Assembly: GCF_000427865.1 (NCBI RefSeq)
Contig: NZ_KE386599.1
Span: forward strand, 1 to 64,000
Origin: Corynebacterium sputi DSM 45148
GTDB lineage: Bacteria; Actinomycetota; Actinomycetes; Mycobacteriales; Mycobacteriaceae
DNA length: 64,000 nucleotides
Reading direction: 5' to 3'
The notes under the pieces were generated by a model that worked only from the letters and a program-made list of their open reading frames with translations, did no database searches and was not told the DNA's origin. The stretch's first letter is position 1. Every line of letters starts with the position of its first letter. Made by a program: the position numbers and the translations under genes. Shown here in pieces: positions 8,915 to 19,138 of this stretch.

Positions 8915-8956
8915 TCGCCCCCACGCTCCGGTCAATTCCGGACAGCGTGGGGGCGA
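8915..8956 (-). terminator. Terminator of the DUF4191 gene
   Basis: TCGCCCCCACGCT pairs with AGCGTGGGGGCGA; on the minus strand the hairpin is followed by TTTTTTATG. It may serve the convergent RDD gene as well. Confidence 0.9.
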
Positions 8957-8970
8957 CAGGCGAATGGTCG

Positions 8971-9756
8971 TTAGCCCTTGCCGTTGCTTCGATCAGAGGC
9001 ACGACGAGCACGACGGTTCATGCCGGAGACATTGCCACCCTTGGGGACCGGGCCACCCGGGAGCTGATTACGCATGTCGCGGTTGCGGTCCATGGTCTCC
9101 AGTCGGGTATTCAGGGCATTGGCCTGAGCCTTGTTGTAGTTACGCGGGAAGCGCAACAGCACTCGCTGGATGTTCTTCACCGGGGTCTGGCCCTCCTCAG
9201 AGCCAACCATGAGCTCGTAGATCGGGGCTTCGCCGACGATGCGGGAGAGGGCGCGCTTCTCCTTGGCCATCATCTGGCGCACGCGGTGCTCATTGCCCTC
9301 ACCGACCAGGACAACGCCCGGGTTACCGACAACGCGGTGCACCGCATCCATCTGCTGGTTCGCAGCGACGGCGTTCTTGGTGTGCCACACGATGCCTACA
9401 CCGGTACGCAGGTTATCCAGTGCCCACGCAGCAGCACCGGCCTGACCTTCAGCCTCGGAGTAGAAGTTGTTCTGCAGACGACGCGAGAAGGTCCACATGC
9501 CAGCCATGATTCCGAACAGGATGCCGAAGATCGGCATAGTCCACATCCAGAACCCACCGAGCAAGATACCCAGGCCCACGAACACAACCACCGGGCCGAG
9601 GAAGGCCAGCAGCATGATCGGGATGAGCTTCTTGTCTCGTCCCTTGAGCATCTTGAAGGCCTGCCACATCTGACTGCGGGTAGCCTTGCGCTTCGCGCGC
9701 TTCTCTTCCTTCTGAGCCTTCTTGAAGGCCTTTACGTCAACGTCGTCTTTCGCCAT
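8971..9756 (-). CDS. DUF4191 membrane protein (Rv2219-like)
   Basis: A 261-residue protein of the DUF4191 family, found in most actinobacteria beside lipA as here. A highly charged N-terminus (many Lys/Arg to about residue 44) leads into two adjacent hydrophobic segments (about 45-66 and 70-90), then a cytoplasmic domain with the family block VGNPGVVLVGEG and a basic tail ending in Arg-rich sequence. No function is established. Its constant link to lipA-lipB suggests a role in membrane or lipid physiology but this is inference. It is 171 nt downstream of lipA on the same strand, so it may be cotranscribed. Confidence 0.85.
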   Translation of the reverse strand: MAKDDVDVKAFKKAQKEEKRAKRKATRSQMWQAFKMLKGRDKKLIPIMLLAFLGPVVVFVGLGILLGGFWMWTMPIFGILFGIMAGMWTFSRRLQNNFYSEAEGQAGAAAWALDNLRTGVGIVWHTKNAVAANQQMDAVHRVVGNPGVVLVGEGNEHRVRQMMAKEKRALSRIVGEAPIYELMVGSEEGQTPVKNIQRVLLRFPRNYNKAQANALNTRLETMDRNRDMRNQLPGGPVPKGGNVSGMNRRARRASDRSNGKG

Positions 9757-9927
9757 GATCCTGAGTCTAAGGCATGAATGACGCCCCGAACCTCATCGGG
9801 AGGTCACGGGGCGTTCACAGGTGGCGAACTGCATTCGCTCAACGGGGTCTTGACTGCTTTCCCTACCCATTTCCTGGCCTATTCCTCAGTGGCGGGAGAG
9901 GGGTGGGGAGAAGGGGACGTCGGGAGG

Positions 9928-10968
9928 CTAATTCATTGCTGCAACCGGAGTGTCAGTGGAAGCGCCGAACTTGGCCAGAACCTTCGACGCCTCCTGATCG
10001 GAGGAGCCGTCCTCTTCCAGGCCGATGAGGTGCTCCGGCAGTGCTTCGCCGCGGGCGGCCTTCGCGCGGGCGTACAGGCTGCCCGAGCGGTACGAGGAAC
10101 GCACCAACGGGCCGGCCATAACGCCGGAGAAGCCGATTTCCTTTGCAATGTCCGAGAACTCCACGAACTCCTCCGGCTTGACCCACCGGTCAATCGGGTG
10201 GTGCAGCGGGGAGGGGCGCAGGTACTGGGTGATCGTGAGGATGTCCGTGCCGGACTCCACCAGATCGTGCATGGTGCTGAGAATCTCCTCGCGAGTCTCA
10301 CCCATGCCGAGGATAAGGTTGGATTTGGTCACCAGACCGTAGTCACGGGCAGCCTGGATCATTTCCAGCGAGCGCTCGTAATTGAACGCCGGGCGGATCA
10401 CCTTGAAGATGCGCGGGACAGTCTCCAGGTTGTGGGCGAAGACCTCCGGGCGGGACTCGAAGACGGCCTCTGCGCCCTTCTCATCGCCACGGAAGTCGTC
10501 AATGAGGAGCTCGACACCGGTGTTCGGGTTCAGCTCGTGGATCTGGCGGCAGGTCTCGGCGTAGAGCCAAGACGCGCCGTCCGGAAGATCATCGCGGGCA
10601 ACGCCGGTGACGGTGGCGTAGCGCAGGCCCATCTCGCGGACGTTCTCAGCGACACGGCGCGGCTCGTCGCGATCCAGGCCATCCGGGCGGCCGGTAGCGA
10701 TGTTGCAGAACGCGCAGCGACGGGTACAGACGTCGCCACCGATGAGGAACGACGCCTCACGGGATTCCCAACACTCGTACTTGTTGGGGCAGTTAGCCTC
10801 CTGGCAGACGGTGTGCAGAGATGAGGAGGTCACTCGCTCGCGCATCGCCTGGTATTCCGGACCGGTTTTAGCGGTCGTGCGGATCCAGCGGGGCTTCTGC
10901 TCGATCGGGCTTTCTGCGTTCTTCGCCTCGATGCGTAGGAGGCGGCGGCCTTCAGGTGCTTGTGGCAT
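9928..10968 (-). CDS. lipA: Lipoyl synthase
   Basis: Radical-SAM enzyme that inserts two sulfurs into octanoyl-lipoyl domains to form lipoate. 346 residues. The auxiliary cluster motif is C55-x4-C60-x5-C66, the radical-SAM motif CTRRCAFC gives Cys81, Cys85 and Cys88, and the conserved RSSYRSG Ser of the auxiliary cluster is near the C-terminus. I chose ATG 10968, 10 nt after the lipB stop, because upstream codons of the open frame overlap lipB and look unlike LipA. It follows lipB on the same strand and precedes no other lipoate gene; its main substrate, the triple-lipoyl E2, is encoded just upstream. Confidence 0.97.
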   Translation of the reverse strand: MPQAPEGRRLLRIEAKNAESPIEQKPRWIRTTAKTGPEYQAMRERVTSSSLHTVCQEANCPNKYECWESREASFLIGGDVCTRRCAFCNIATGRPDGLDRDEPRRVAENVREMGLRYATVTGVARDDLPDGASWLYAETCRQIHELNPNTGVELLIDDFRGDEKGAEAVFESRPEVFAHNLETVPRIFKVIRPAFNYERSLEMIQAARDYGLVTKSNLILGMGETREEILSTMHDLVESGTDILTITQYLRPSPLHHPIDRWVKPEEFVEFSDIAKEIGFSGVMAGPLVRSSYRSGSLYARAKAARGEALPEHLIGLEEDGSSDQEASKVLAKFGASTDTPVAAMN

Positions 10969-10978
10969 ATTCGTGATC

Positions 10979-11707
10979 CTACGTGGTGCTTTCGGTGAGG
11001 TGGAGTGCGCCTGACAGAGCAGCGTCGATAGCCTCGGCCATCGGTGCAATCAGGTCGTTGACGGAAATTTCGCGGTCAAGTTCCGCGGCGAGAGTGGTGA
11101 CGCCAGCGTCAGGAATCCCGCAGGCAACGATGTGGTCGTAGTGCTCCAGGGAGTTATCGACGTTGATCGCCAGCCCATGCATGGTGACCCCGTGGGTGAC
11201 TCGGATGCCGATCGCGGCGACCTTCCTAGCGGGCTTAATCACGCCTTGGGAGATCCCGGCGGGCAGCCAGACCCCAGAGCGTCCCTCGACGCGTCCGGCA
11301 TCGGTCAGACCCAGGTCGTGCACCACCTTGAGGATGGCCTCTTCGATCCGGCGAACATAGTCGACCACGTCCAGCGGCTCGCGAAGTTTCACTAGGGGAT
11401 AGGCGACCAATTGTCCGGGGCCGTGCCAGGTGATGCGGCCGCCGCGATCGACGTCCACCACTGGAGTCCCGTTGGTCGGCCGGTCCTCTGGCTGCGTGCG
11501 TTTGCCTGCGGTGTAGGTGCTTGGGTGTTCCAGCATCCACACCTGGTCCGGGGCCTCGCCTGTCGCGATGGCGTCCGCGGTGTCCTGCTGGCGGTGCCAG
11601 GTCTCGGAGTAGTCCACGGTGCCGAGTTCTATGAACTCCAGTGGGCCGTCGGACGCCCGGATTGAGTCCGACTGCAGGGGGGTGTCCTGATCAATGACGT
11701 CTGCCAT
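10979..11707 (-). CDS. lipB: Lipoyl(octanoyl) transferase
   Basis: Moves octanoate from acyl carrier protein to the lysine of lipoyl domains, the first step of lipoate synthesis. 242 residues. The family signature [17 protein letters not shown] is at 88-104; the catalytic pair is Lys162 in [10 protein letters not shown] and Cys196 in VACGIP. The extended N-terminus of about 20 residues is usual in actinobacteria. It lies in the order aceF - lipB - lipA on one strand, so enzyme and substrate genes are side by side. Confidence 0.96.
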   Translation of the reverse strand: MADVIDQDTPLQSDSIRASDGPLEFIELGTVDYSETWHRQQDTADAIATGEAPDQVWMLEHPSTYTAGKRTQPEDRPTNGTPVVDVDRGGRITWHGPGQLVAYPLVKLREPLDVVDYVRRIEEAILKVVHDLGLTDAGRVEGRSGVWLPAGISQGVIKPARKVAAIGIRVTHGVTMHGLAINVDNSLEHYDHIVACGIPDAGVTTLAAELDREISVNDLIAPMAEAIDAALSGALHLTESTT

Positions 11708-11748
11708 GGCTTACACCGTACGCGGTCAGGAAAAGACGCGTTACGACG

Positions 11749-11790
11749 CCCACCGCCCCACACTCCAAACTCGGAGTGCGGGGCGGTGGG
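11749..11790. terminator. Terminator-like hairpin after aceF
   Basis: CCCACCGCCCC and flanks pair with GGGGCGGTGGG, with a second inner stem ACTCC/GGAGT. No T-run follows on either strand, so it may act as a transcript-stabilising stem between aceF and lipB as much as a terminator. Confidence 0.55.
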
Positions 11791-11823
11791 TGAGATCGGG
11801 CTGGCGCCCGGTCGCGGGCGAAA

Positions 11824-13908
11824 CTAGTCGAGCTCGAGGTCGAAGTCCGCGGCCTGCAGCTGGGCGATGATCGTGGTCAGGAAGCGACCGGCGTCAGCGC
11901 CATCGATCAGACGGTGATCGTAGGTCAGCGGCAAGTAGACCATGGCACGGATGCCAATGGCGTCGCTGTCACCCTCGGTGACAACGACCGGGCGCTTCTT
12001 GATAGCGCCGGTACCCATCATCGCGCCCTGCGGCGGAACCAGGATCGGGGTGTCAGAGAGCGCACCCTCGGAGCCGATGTTGGTGATGGTGAAGGTGCCA
12101 CCGGACAGGTCGTTCGGCTTGAGCTTGTTGTTGCGTGCGCGGTCAGCGATGTCGATGATCGCGGCCGACAGCTCAGCGAGGGACATGTCCTGCGCGTCAT
12201 GGATGACCGGGGAGAGCAGTCCACGCTCGGTGTCCACGGCGATGCCGAGGTTCACGCGGTCGTGGTAGGTGATCTCCTTGGTCTTGTCATCCCAGGAAGC
12301 GTTGACGTTCGGGTGCAGAACCAGAGCCTCAACAGCAGCCTTGGCGAAGAACGGCAGGAAGGTCAGTTTGGTGCCGTGCTTGTCTTGGAACGCGGCCTTG
12401 TTCTCGGCGCGCAGTTCCCAGACCTCGGTCATGTCGGCCTCGTGGACCTGGGTCAGCTGAGCAGAAGTCTGCAGCGACTCGAGGGTCTTGGACGCGGTGA
12501 TCTCGCGGATGCGGTTGACGCGCTTGGTGGTGCCGCGGAGCTCGGCCAGTTCCGGACGAACGCCCGGACGCGGTGCCTTTTCCTCGGCTGCCGGAGCGGC
12601 GGACTCTCCACCCTCAGCTGCCTTGAGCACGTCCTGCTTGCGGATACGGCCGCCGATGCCGGAGCCCTCAATGGAGTTGAGGTCGACACCGTGCTGCTCA
12701 GCGAGCTTGCGGACCAGCGGAGTGACGTACGGGGTGTCACCGGAGCTCTTCTTCGGAGCAGACTTCGGAGCTTCCTTCTTCGGCTCCTCCTTCTTCTCCT
12801 CCTGCTTCGGTGCAGCCTTAGGAGCCTCCTTCTTGGGCTCCTCCTTCTTTTCCTGCTTCGGCTCTTCCTTCTTCGGAGCCGGCTTCTTCTCTTCCTTCTT
12901 GGGCTCCGCCTTCTTGGCCGGAGCCGCGCCCTCTTCACCGATGCGAGCGATCACGGCGCCGACGTCGACAGTGTCGTCGACCTCAGCGAGGATCTCGACC
13001 AGGGTGCCGGCGACCGGGGAGGGGATCTCGGTGTCGACCTTGTCGGTGGAGACCTCCAGCAGCGGGTCATCGACCTCGACGGTGTCTCCGACTTCCTTCA
13101 GCCAGGTGGTGATGGTGCCTTCGGTGACGGACTCGCCGAGCTCGGGCATTTCGACGTCGGTGGTCTCACCGGATCCGCCGGAGGAAGCCTCCTCCTCGGT
13201 GGACGGCTCATCCGCTGCGTCCTCGTCGACCTCGGGCTCATCGGCGTCTTCGACCGGTGCACCTTCAGTGGCGGCCGGGGACGGCTTGCGCTCGTCCTTC
13301 TTGGCCGGGGCGGAGCCTTCTTCGCCGATGCGAATGATGACTGCTCCAACGTCGACGGTGTCATCGACCTCAGCGAGGATCTCGACGACAGTACCGGCGA
13401 CCGGGGAGGGGATCTCGGTGTCGACCTTGTCGGTGGAGACCTCCAGCAGCGGGTCATCGACGGAGACGGTGTCTCCGACCTCGACCAGCCAGGTGGTGAT
13501 GGTGCCCTCGGTGACGGACTCGCCGAGCTCCGGCATCTCGACGTCGGTGCTCTCACCGGAGCCGCCGGAGGATGCCTCAGAGGAACCGGAGTCGTCGGAC
13601 TCGGCCGGCGCCTCAGCGGGCTCTTCCTCGGCCTCATCGGAACCGTTATCGGAGGAGGATGCTTCCTCGCCCTCGTCCCCGATTTCTGCGATCGCGGCAC
13701 CGACCTCTACGGTGTCGTCGACCTCAGCCAGAATCTTGGTCAGAACGCCGGCGACAGGAGACGGAATCTCCGTGTCGACCTTGTCCGTGGATACCTCCAG
13801 CAAAGGCTCGTCGACCTCTACTGAGTCTCCGACCTCCTTCAGCCAGGTGGTGATGGTGCCTTCGGTAACGGACTCTCCGAGTTCCGGCATTTCGATTGAG
13901 GTCGCCAT
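11824..13908 (-). CDS. aceF: Dihydrolipoamide acyltransferase E2 with three lipoyl domains
   Basis: E2 of the 2-oxoacid dehydrogenases; in corynebacteria this protein serves both pyruvate and 2-oxoglutarate dehydrogenase, though databases often name it sucB. 694 residues. Three nearly identical lipoyl domains begin at about 5, 122 and 251, with lipoyl-lysines Lys43, Lys161 and Lys290 in STDKVDTE. Acidic linkers separate them, and a long Lys/Glu/Pro linker (330-388) leads to the E1/E3-binding domain (about 392-430) and the catalytic domain (about 460-694) with [13 protein letters not shown] (His665). GAGGAG lies 10 bases before ATG 13908, which fixes the start. lipB and lipA follow on the same strand. 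Confidence 0.95.
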   Translation of the reverse strand: MATSIEMPELGESVTEGTITTWLKEVGDSVEVDEPLLEVSTDKVDTEIPSPVAGVLTKILAEVDDTVEVGAAIAEIGDEGEEASSSDNGSDEAEEEPAEAPAESDDSGSSEASSGGSGESTDVEMPELGESVTEGTITTWLVEVGDTVSVDDPLLEVSTDKVDTEIPSPVAGTVVEILAEVDDTVDVGAVIIRIGEEGSAPAKKDERKPSPAATEGAPVEDADEPEVDEDAADEPSTEEEASSGGSGETTDVEMPELGESVTEGTITTWLKEVGDTVEVDDPLLEVSTDKVDTEIPSPVAGTLVEILAEVDDTVDVGAVIARIGEEGAAPAKKAEPKKEEKKPAPKKEEPKQEKKEEPKKEAPKAAPKQEEKKEEPKKEAPKSAPKKSSGDTPYVTPLVRKLAEQHGVDLNSIEGSGIGGRIRKQDVLKAAEGGESAAPAAEEKAPRPGVRPELAELRGTTKRVNRIREITASKTLESLQTSAQLTQVHEADMTEVWELRAENKAAFQDKHGTKLTFLPFFAKAAVEALVLHPNVNASWDDKTKEITYHDRVNLGIAVDTERGLLSPVIHDAQDMSLAELSAAIIDIADRARNNKLKPNDLSGGTFTITNIGSEGALSDTPILVPPQGAMMGTGAIKKRPVVVTEGDSDAIGIRAMVYLPLTYDHRLIDGADAGRFLTTIIAQLQAADFDLELD

Positions 13909-13936
13909 GTTGGTGCACTCCTCGACTTTCGCGACT

Positions 13937-13954
13937 TGTGAGTAATCAATCACA
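13937..13954. promoter_or_regulatory. Palindrome TGTGA-N8-TCACA upstream of aceF
   Basis: The arms match those of a GlxR (CRP-type) site but the spacer is 8 rather than 6 bases, so binding is doubtful. It sits 29-46 nt before the aceF start. I record it because GlxR controls much central metabolism in corynebacteria. Confidence 0.25.
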
Positions 13955-14114
13955 GCGTACCGTGACTAATCCGCGAATGTGTCGCCTGGTGTGAACACCG
14001 TGTGCCTGGCGGGTTGGGCCCGACGGTGAACCCCCGGTAAAACCCGTGTTCACCAGCCCCCCAACCTGCCTGCCGACGTCGCCGGCAAGGCAGTGAGGGC
14101 GGTGTGTCGCGGCG

Positions 14115-15689
14115 TTAGTTCTCTGAATCCTCGGATGCGCCGTTGTTCGTGACGTCCTCCAGTGCCGCAAGCAGGGTCCGCACCGGCGAGCCGGTACCGC
14201 GCTTGGGGGTGTATCCCCACGGCGAGGAGGTGTTGTAAGACGGGCCAGCGATGTCGATGTGCGCCCACTCCACGTCGTCAGAGACGAAGTGTTGCAGGTA
14301 AGAACCAGCCACAGACATACCGCCTTCACGGCCGGCTCCGATGTTCTGCAGATCGGCGATCTGAGACTTCAATCCCTCCGCCAGTTCTGCCGGCAGCGGC
14401 ATTGCCCAGCCGCCCTCGCCGACCTCACGGGAGAGCTCTGCCACTCGGTCGCGGAACTCCTCCGTTCCCATGACACCTGGGGTGCGGTTGCCCAGAGCCA
14501 CCAGCTGAGCGCCGGTGAGGGTGGCGGTATCGATGAGGAACTCCGGGTCATCCTCGCAGGCGCGAACGATGGCGTCGGCCAGAATTAGACGGCCCTCGGC
14601 ATCGGTGTTGAGGATCTCAACGGTCGTGCCGCCGTACTGGGTGATGACGTCACCAGGTCGGTAGGACAGGCCGTCCGGCATGTTCTCTGCCATCGGCACC
14701 GTGGCAGTGACCTCAAGGGGCAGGTTCAGGCGAGCAGCCAGGGTGACGGTCGCGATAACAGCGGCGGCGCCACCCATATCGGAGATCATGTTGCCCATCT
14801 GAGCACCGGGCTTCAGTGAGATTCCACCGGTATCGAACGTGACGCCCTTGCCGACGAGCCCGAACTTTCGCTCGCCACCGCGGTGAATCAGTCGGACCAG
14901 ACGAGGTCCGCGTGAGGAGCCAGCGCCGACTGCGGTGAGGCCGCCGAAGCCGCCCTCGGAGAGGGCGACGTCGTCAAGCACCTCCACCTCCAAACCGGAG
15001 TCTTCCGCCAGCGCGGAAGCTACAGCGGCGAAGGACTCCGGGTACAGGTCCGCGGAGTTGGTGTTCACCAGGTCGCGGGCGGTGCACACCGCGTCGACGA
15101 CGCTGGCGGCACGGGCGACTTGCTCATCGCTAGCACCGAGGACGGTGACGGTCAGCGGGGAATCGCCATTGCCGTTGTCCTTGCCATTGTTTGCGCCCTT
15201 AAGGCCCTTGTAGGAGTAACCGCCGAGACCGGCGCCCTCGAGAGCGCCTACGACGTCAAGGACACCCAACGTCGACACGATCTTCTCCGACCCGGAGGTC
15301 GCACGCATCGCCGCACCGGCTGCGCGGCGGACATCATCAGCAGACGGATCCTCGTCACCGAGGCCGACCGCGACGATGGAATCGGTATCGATTCCCTCTG
15401 GTGCGGGGATGCGAGTGGTTGATTCCAACGAACCCTTCGCACCAACGGCGACGAGCATGCGAAGGACGTCTTCCGAGTGGTCCCCCAGAGCTCCGGTGGC
15501 GATCAATTCCAGGCCGTCATCGCCATCCAGGACGGCCACGATCCACGTGTCCGCATCCGCCGGAATCTCCTCTGCGGCTGCGCCTTCCAGTCGCACGCGG
15601 CGACCGACCGACGGCAGTAAATTCGCCATGACCTGAGCATTCGGCGCCCACGGGCCGAACTTCTGCTTCTTCTCCGCCTCACCCGACAT
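14115..15689 (-). CDS. pepA: Leucyl aminopeptidase (M17)
   Basis: Cytoplasmic hexameric M17 metallopeptidase that trims N-terminal residues, mainly leucine, from peptides. 524 residues. Metal and catalytic residues lie in VGKGVTFDTGGISLKP (Lys281, Asp286), the Asp304 region SDMGGAAAV, and the family signature NTDAEGRL with Asp363 and Glu365. ATG 15689 is chosen over an upstream in-frame ATG at 15722 because AAAGG precedes it. It lies downstream of the ilvE/pepA divergent promoter region and upstream of aceF with a 206-nt gap, so is probably its own transcript. Confidence 0.95.
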   Translation of the reverse strand: MSGEAEKKQKFGPWAPNAQVMANLLPSVGRRVRLEGAAAEEIPADADTWIVAVLDGDDGLELIATGALGDHSEDVLRMLVAVGAKGSLESTTRIPAPEGIDTDSIVAVGLGDEDPSADDVRRAAGAAMRATSGSEKIVSTLGVLDVVGALEGAGLGGYSYKGLKGANNGKDNGNGDSPLTVTVLGASDEQVARAASVVDAVCTARDLVNTNSADLYPESFAAVASALAEDSGLEVEVLDDVALSEGGFGGLTAVGAGSSRGPRLVRLIHRGGERKFGLVGKGVTFDTGGISLKPGAQMGNMISDMGGAAAVIATVTLAARLNLPLEVTATVPMAENMPDGLSYRPGDVITQYGGTTVEILNTDAEGRLILADAIVRACEDDPEFLIDTATLTGAQLVALGNRTPGVMGTEEFRDRVAELSREVGEGGWAMPLPAELAEGLKSQIADLQNIGAGREGGMSVAGSYLQHFVSDDVEWAHIDIAGPSYNTSSPWGYTPKRGTGSPVRTLLAALEDVTNNGASEDSEN

Positions 15690-15825
15690 GAAAACACCTT
15701 TCCGTCCGGCCGCACCTTCCATAGGTCGGCCGGAAAACTCACCCGCCGGTTCAGACGGCGGTGCTTTTTTTGGGACGCCACCACCGTACCGGCACCTTTA
15801 CTTCATGGACCGAGACTTACCTGTC

Positions 15826-15831
15826 TAGAAT
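15826..15831 (+). promoter_or_regulatory. -10 box of ilvE (leaderless)
   Basis: TAGAAT ends 7 nt before the ilvE ATG at 15839, with no ribosome binding site, so the mRNA is probably leaderless. Confidence 0.65.
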
Positions 15832-15838
15832 TTCCCTC

Positions 15839-16957
15839 ATGGCTGCACTGAACTTCGAGATCACTCCCAACCCGAACCCGCGCTCAGACGCGGAGCGGGA
15901 GGCCATCCTGGAAGCTCCCGGGTTTGGCAAGTACATGTCTGACCACATGGTCCTGATCGACTGGGACTCGGATAACGGGTGGCACAACGCCCGGGTACAG
16001 GCTTATGGGCCCATCTCCATGGACCCGGCGTCCTCAGTTCTGCACTACGGCCAGTCCATCTTTGAAGGTCTCAAGGCTTACCGTCACGAGGATGGCTCCA
16101 TCGTGACTTTCCGCCCGGAGCAGAACGCTCGGCGTTTCCAGCGCTCGGCTGAGCGCATTGCGATGCCGGAACTGCCGGAGGAGCTCTTCCTCGAGTCGGT
16201 GCGCCAGCTCGTCGAGATCGATTCCGCATGGGTTCCCGCTGCCGGTGGCGAGGAGTCCCTCTACCTCCGTCCGATCATGTTCGCGACGGAGCAGACTCTG
16301 GGTGTGCACCCCTCCGACTCGTACACCTTCATGGTTATTGCGAGCCCGGCTGGTGCGTACTTCTCCGGCGGCATCAACCCGGTGAAGGTCTGGCTGTCCC
16401 ACGAGTACGTTCGTGCCTCCCCAGGCGGCACCGGTGATGCAAAATTCGCCGGAAACTACGCGGCCTCGTTGGCCGCTCAGTCCCAGGCTGAGGAGAAGGG
16501 CTGCGACCAGGTGGTCTGGCTCGACGCAATCGAGCGCACTTACATCGAAGAGATGGGCGGAATGAACCTCGCCTTCATCTACGGCTCTAGCGACAACGCT
16601 GAAGACCTCACCCTGGTGACCCCGGCGCTGTCCGGTTCGCTGCTGCCGGGCATCACCCGTGACTCGCTGTTGATGGTTGCCGCAGATATGGGCCTGAAGG
16701 TCCAGGAGCGCCGCATTTCGGTGGAGGAGTGGGAGAAGGATTCCACCTCCGGCGCGATGTCTGAAGCTTTCGCCTGCGGTACCGCTGCGGTGATCACCCC
16801 GGTCGGAACCATCGACTCCCGTGATGGCTCCTTCACAGTCAACGGCGCCGAGACCGGCTCCTGGACGATGAAGCTGCGTGAGCACCTCACCGGAATCCAG
16901 CGTGGTGTCGTCGAGGACGTGCACAACTGGAACAGCATCCTGGTCCCTGCTCAGTAG
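15839..16957 (+). CDS. ilvE: Branched-chain amino acid aminotransferase
   Basis: PLP enzyme of fold type IV that performs the last step of leucine, isoleucine and valine synthesis. 372 residues. The PLP lysine is Lys202 in [12 protein letters not shown], the substrate block [13 protein letters not shown] is at 70-82, and [10 protein letters not shown] marks the class IV signature. I chose ATG 15839 because a TAGAAT box sits 7 nt upstream; the frame is open further up but lacks coding character. The same gene order (pepA divergent from ilvE, near cobT) is known in other corynebacteria. Confidence 0.96.
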   Translation: MAALNFEITPNPNPRSDAEREAILEAPGFGKYMSDHMVLIDWDSDNGWHNARVQAYGPISMDPASSVLHYGQSIFEGLKAYRHEDGSIVTFRPEQNARRFQRSAERIAMPELPEELFLESVRQLVEIDSAWVPAAGGEESLYLRPIMFATEQTLGVHPSDSYTFMVIASPAGAYFSGGINPVKVWLSHEYVRASPGGTGDAKFAGNYAASLAAQSQAEEKGCDQVVWLDAIERTYIEEMGGMNLAFIYGSSDNAEDLTLVTPALSGSLLPGITRDSLLMVAADMGLKVQERRISVEEWEKDSTSGAMSEAFACGTAAVITPVGTIDSRDGSFTVNGAETGSWTMKLREHLTGIQRGVVEDVHNWNSILVPAQ

Positions 16958-16969
16958 GCAACTACATAC

Positions 16970-17007
16970 GACGATGGCCCCGTGAATGAATTCACGGGGC
17001 CATCGTC
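16970..17007 (+). terminator. Terminator-like hairpin after ilvE
   Basis: GACGATGGCCCCGTGAAT pairs perfectly with ATTCACGGGGCCATCGTC across two bases, 12 nt after the ilvE stop. There is no T-run. The remaining sequence to the cobS stop (to 17207) shows nothing I can interpret. Confidence 0.7.
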
Positions 17008-17207
17008 ACGGAGACCACTGGTTGGCTCGTTCGTTGCGCCCCGGCAAACGGACGACGCTCGAGTTATGTGGGCGAGCCCCATTGGGGCCTCCGTCCCGCC
17101 CTTTCAGGCGGTGTAACCATGATGCTAACGGTGTTGTCCGGGCCGGTCAACGGGTTTTTTGGGTATCACCCGAGCCAGCCAAAAATGGGGGTGATCTGCA
17201 TCACGGA

Positions 17208-18083
17208 TCAGCCCAGTACCAGCGCAAACCCGAGCAGCACCGCGGTGGCGGCGGTGGTGAATTCCACGACGGTTCCCAATACATCGCCATTAATTCCGCC
17301 GAAACGGCGGTTGCATAGCCGTCCCAGCCACACGGCTATACCTACCGCAACAGCACAGGCTGCCAGCCCTGCCCAGCCGGCGATCACAGAGGAGATTCCC
17401 GCCAGCGAGATCCACCACAGCGCAATCGACCACAGAGGCTGAGTACCCGCGACGAGTGATCCGAAGCCCGACTCAGAGAATGGCCCCCACCGTGTCGAGC
17501 AGGCCGTCATAGATGCAGCGCGAGATAGCACTGCCGGGAGTATTGCCGTAGTCGCGGCGAGGAGGAGTGGGGAGAGGGGGGCGTCGGGAAGCATTTTTTG
17601 AGAGAGACCCACCGCCAGCATCGCGTAACCGGCGACCTGCACCAAGTGCGTCATGCCGACGGCGGCGACGGCCACCGGGCCAGCAGATGCGTCTGCAAGG
17701 ACCGCTCGGGCCTTCTCTGGGGGACCATAGGAGCCTAGGGCGTCAGTGACGTCGGCCAAGCCGTCCGCGTGCATGGCTCGAGTCAGCGCGAGCCCTAGGA
17801 CAACAGCAAGGGCCCCGGCGACGAAAGCGCCGATGGCGATTGCCGCCTCGCCGGAGTCGGACACTAACCAAGAGATCAGAAGAATCACTGCGGCAGCGGC
17901 GACGCCGGGGACGAGTCCCACCACAGGGATCGACGCGATTGCGCGGCGGCCGGTGACGCGATCGAAAGTCGTGGCGCCGCGGACGGGGATGATCGTGAGC
18001 CAGGAGAACGCGGTGGCGACGCCTTCAGTCAGCGCGTGGCCATGCTTACCAGAGCCGGCCTGGGGTCCTGCCTTTCCGGACAC
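17208..18083 (-). CDS. cobS: Adenosylcobinamide-GDP ribazoletransferase
   Basis: Integral membrane enzyme that joins adenosylcobinamide-GDP with alpha-ribazole(-phosphate) to finish cobalamin. 291 residues, multi-pass. The conserved catalytic/metal motif ALTRAMHADGLADVTDALG is present in full. It is the last gene of cobU-cobT-cobS, with only two bases between the cobT stop and its ATG, so translation is coupled. These three genes build the nucleotide loop and are enough for salvage of cobinamide; no corrin-ring genes are in the window and no cobalamin riboswitch is visible upstream of cobU. Confidence 0.93.
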   Translation of the reverse strand: MSGKAGPQAGSGKHGHALTEGVATAFSWLTIIPVRGATTFDRVTGRRAIASIPVVGLVPGVAAAAVILLISWLVSDSGEAAIAIGAFVAGALAVVLGLALTRAMHADGLADVTDALGSYGPPEKARAVLADASAGPVAVAAVGMTHLVQVAGYAMLAVGLSQKMLPDAPLSPLLLAATTAILPAVLSRAASMTACSTRWGPFSESGFGSLVAGTQPLWSIALWWISLAGISSVIAGWAGLAACAVAVGIAVWLGRLCNRRFGGINGDVLGTVVEFTTAATAVLLGFALVLG

Positions 18084-18085
18084 CG

Positions 18086-19138
18086 TTACTCGTCGAGGCC
18101 GCGGGAGACCTCGGCTGAATCGAAGGTCGCCATGTCCCGCATGATCGCCACAGCGTGGTGCAACATCGGCACGGCTGTGACGGCGCCGGAGCCTTCACCC
18201 AGGCGCATCCGGTATTCCACGAGAGGCTCCAGTTCGAGGTGGCGCAGCGCAATCGCGTGGGCGGGCTCGGCAGAGAGGTGACCTGCAAGCCACCAAGCCC
18301 TGGCCCCAGGGGAGAGCTGATCGGCCAAGAGCGCGGCGGAAGTAACAACCACACCGTCGAGAACGCACGGGGTCCTGCGCTCAGCCGCACGAGCAAGGAA
18401 GGCCGCCGTCGCTGCTAGGTCAGGGGAAGAGATCCGGCGCAGCACAGTCATAGGGTCATTGCGGACGCCGCGGACGCGGAACATGGCGTCGCGGATGGCG
18501 GCGGTCTTGCGCTTCCAACCCTCGTCGTCGATGCCGGAGCCGCGCCCGACCACGACGACCGGCTCGGTGCCCGTGACGTTTCCGATCATCGCTGCGGCAG
18601 GAGTGGTGTTCCCGATACCCAAGTCGCCAGCGATGAGGAGCTGTGCGCCGGAGTCGATGGCCTCGTCTGCCAGCTGCGCGCCGACCTCGAGGGAACGGGT
18701 GAGCTCGTCTTCAGTCATCGCATCTTCGCGGTCGATGGAACCGCAACTACGGCGAACGCGGTAAGGGACCTCGCCAGGCTCGGCGTCGCGATCCAGGCAT
18801 AGATCCACAGCCACGACCGACGCGCCAGATGTATGGGCTATGGCGTTGACTCCAGCACCACCAGCGTTGATGTTGTGGAACATCTGAATAGAAACATCCG
18901 TCGGATACGCGGAAACCCCACCCGAGGCGACACCATGGTCACCGGCGAAGACAACCAACCTGATGTCCTCCAACGGCACCGGCGGAACCTGCCCCTGGCA
19001 TGCCGAGAGCCATACCCCCAGATCCTCCAACCGGCCGAGCGATCCCGGCGGCTTGGTCAGGGTCAACTGGAACTGGCGGGCCTGCTCGGCCACCGCGTCA
19101 TCGGGCGCAGCGACCGGGGAGAAATTGGGTCGGGTCAT
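18086..19138 (-). CDS. cobT: Nicotinate-nucleotide-dimethylbenzimidazole phosphoribosyltransferase
   Basis: Forms alpha-ribazole phosphate from nicotinate mononucleotide and dimethylbenzimidazole for the lower ligand of B12. 350 residues. KPPGSLGRLEDLG near residue 30, GDHGVASGGVSAYP, GDLGIGNTTPAAA and the catalytic Glu315 in GEGSGA are all in place. The start ATG overlaps the cobU stop (ATGA at 19135-19138), which implies translational coupling; the open frame further upstream lies inside cobU. Confidence 0.95.
   Translation of the reverse strand: MTRPNFSPVAAPDDAVAEQARQFQLTLTKPPGSLGRLEDLGVWLSACQGQVPPVPLEDIRLVVFAGDHGVASGGVSAYPTDVSIQMFHNINAGGAGVNAIAHTSGASVVAVDLCLDRDAEPGEVPYRVRRSCGSIDREDAMTEDELTRSLEVGAQLADEAIDSGAQLLIAGDLGIGNTTPAAAMIGNVTGTEPVVVVGRGSGIDDEGWKRKTAAIRDAMFRVRGVRNDPMTVLRRISSPDLAATAAFLARAAERRTPCVLDGVVVTSAALLADQLSPGARAWWLAGHLSAEPAHAIALRHLELEPLVEYRMRLGEGSGAVTAVPMLHHAVAIMRDMATFDSAEVSRGLDE

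Noticed and set aside
11914..13945. Long open frames on the plus strand opposite aceF (over 480 and 630 codons)
   Set aside because: They mirror the repetitive, GC-rich aceF gene, have low-complexity products and no conserved motif; aceF on the minus strand is certain.
13937..13954. GlxR site before aceF
   Set aside because: Half sites are right but the spacer is 8 bases instead of 6; kept only as a low-confidence palindrome.
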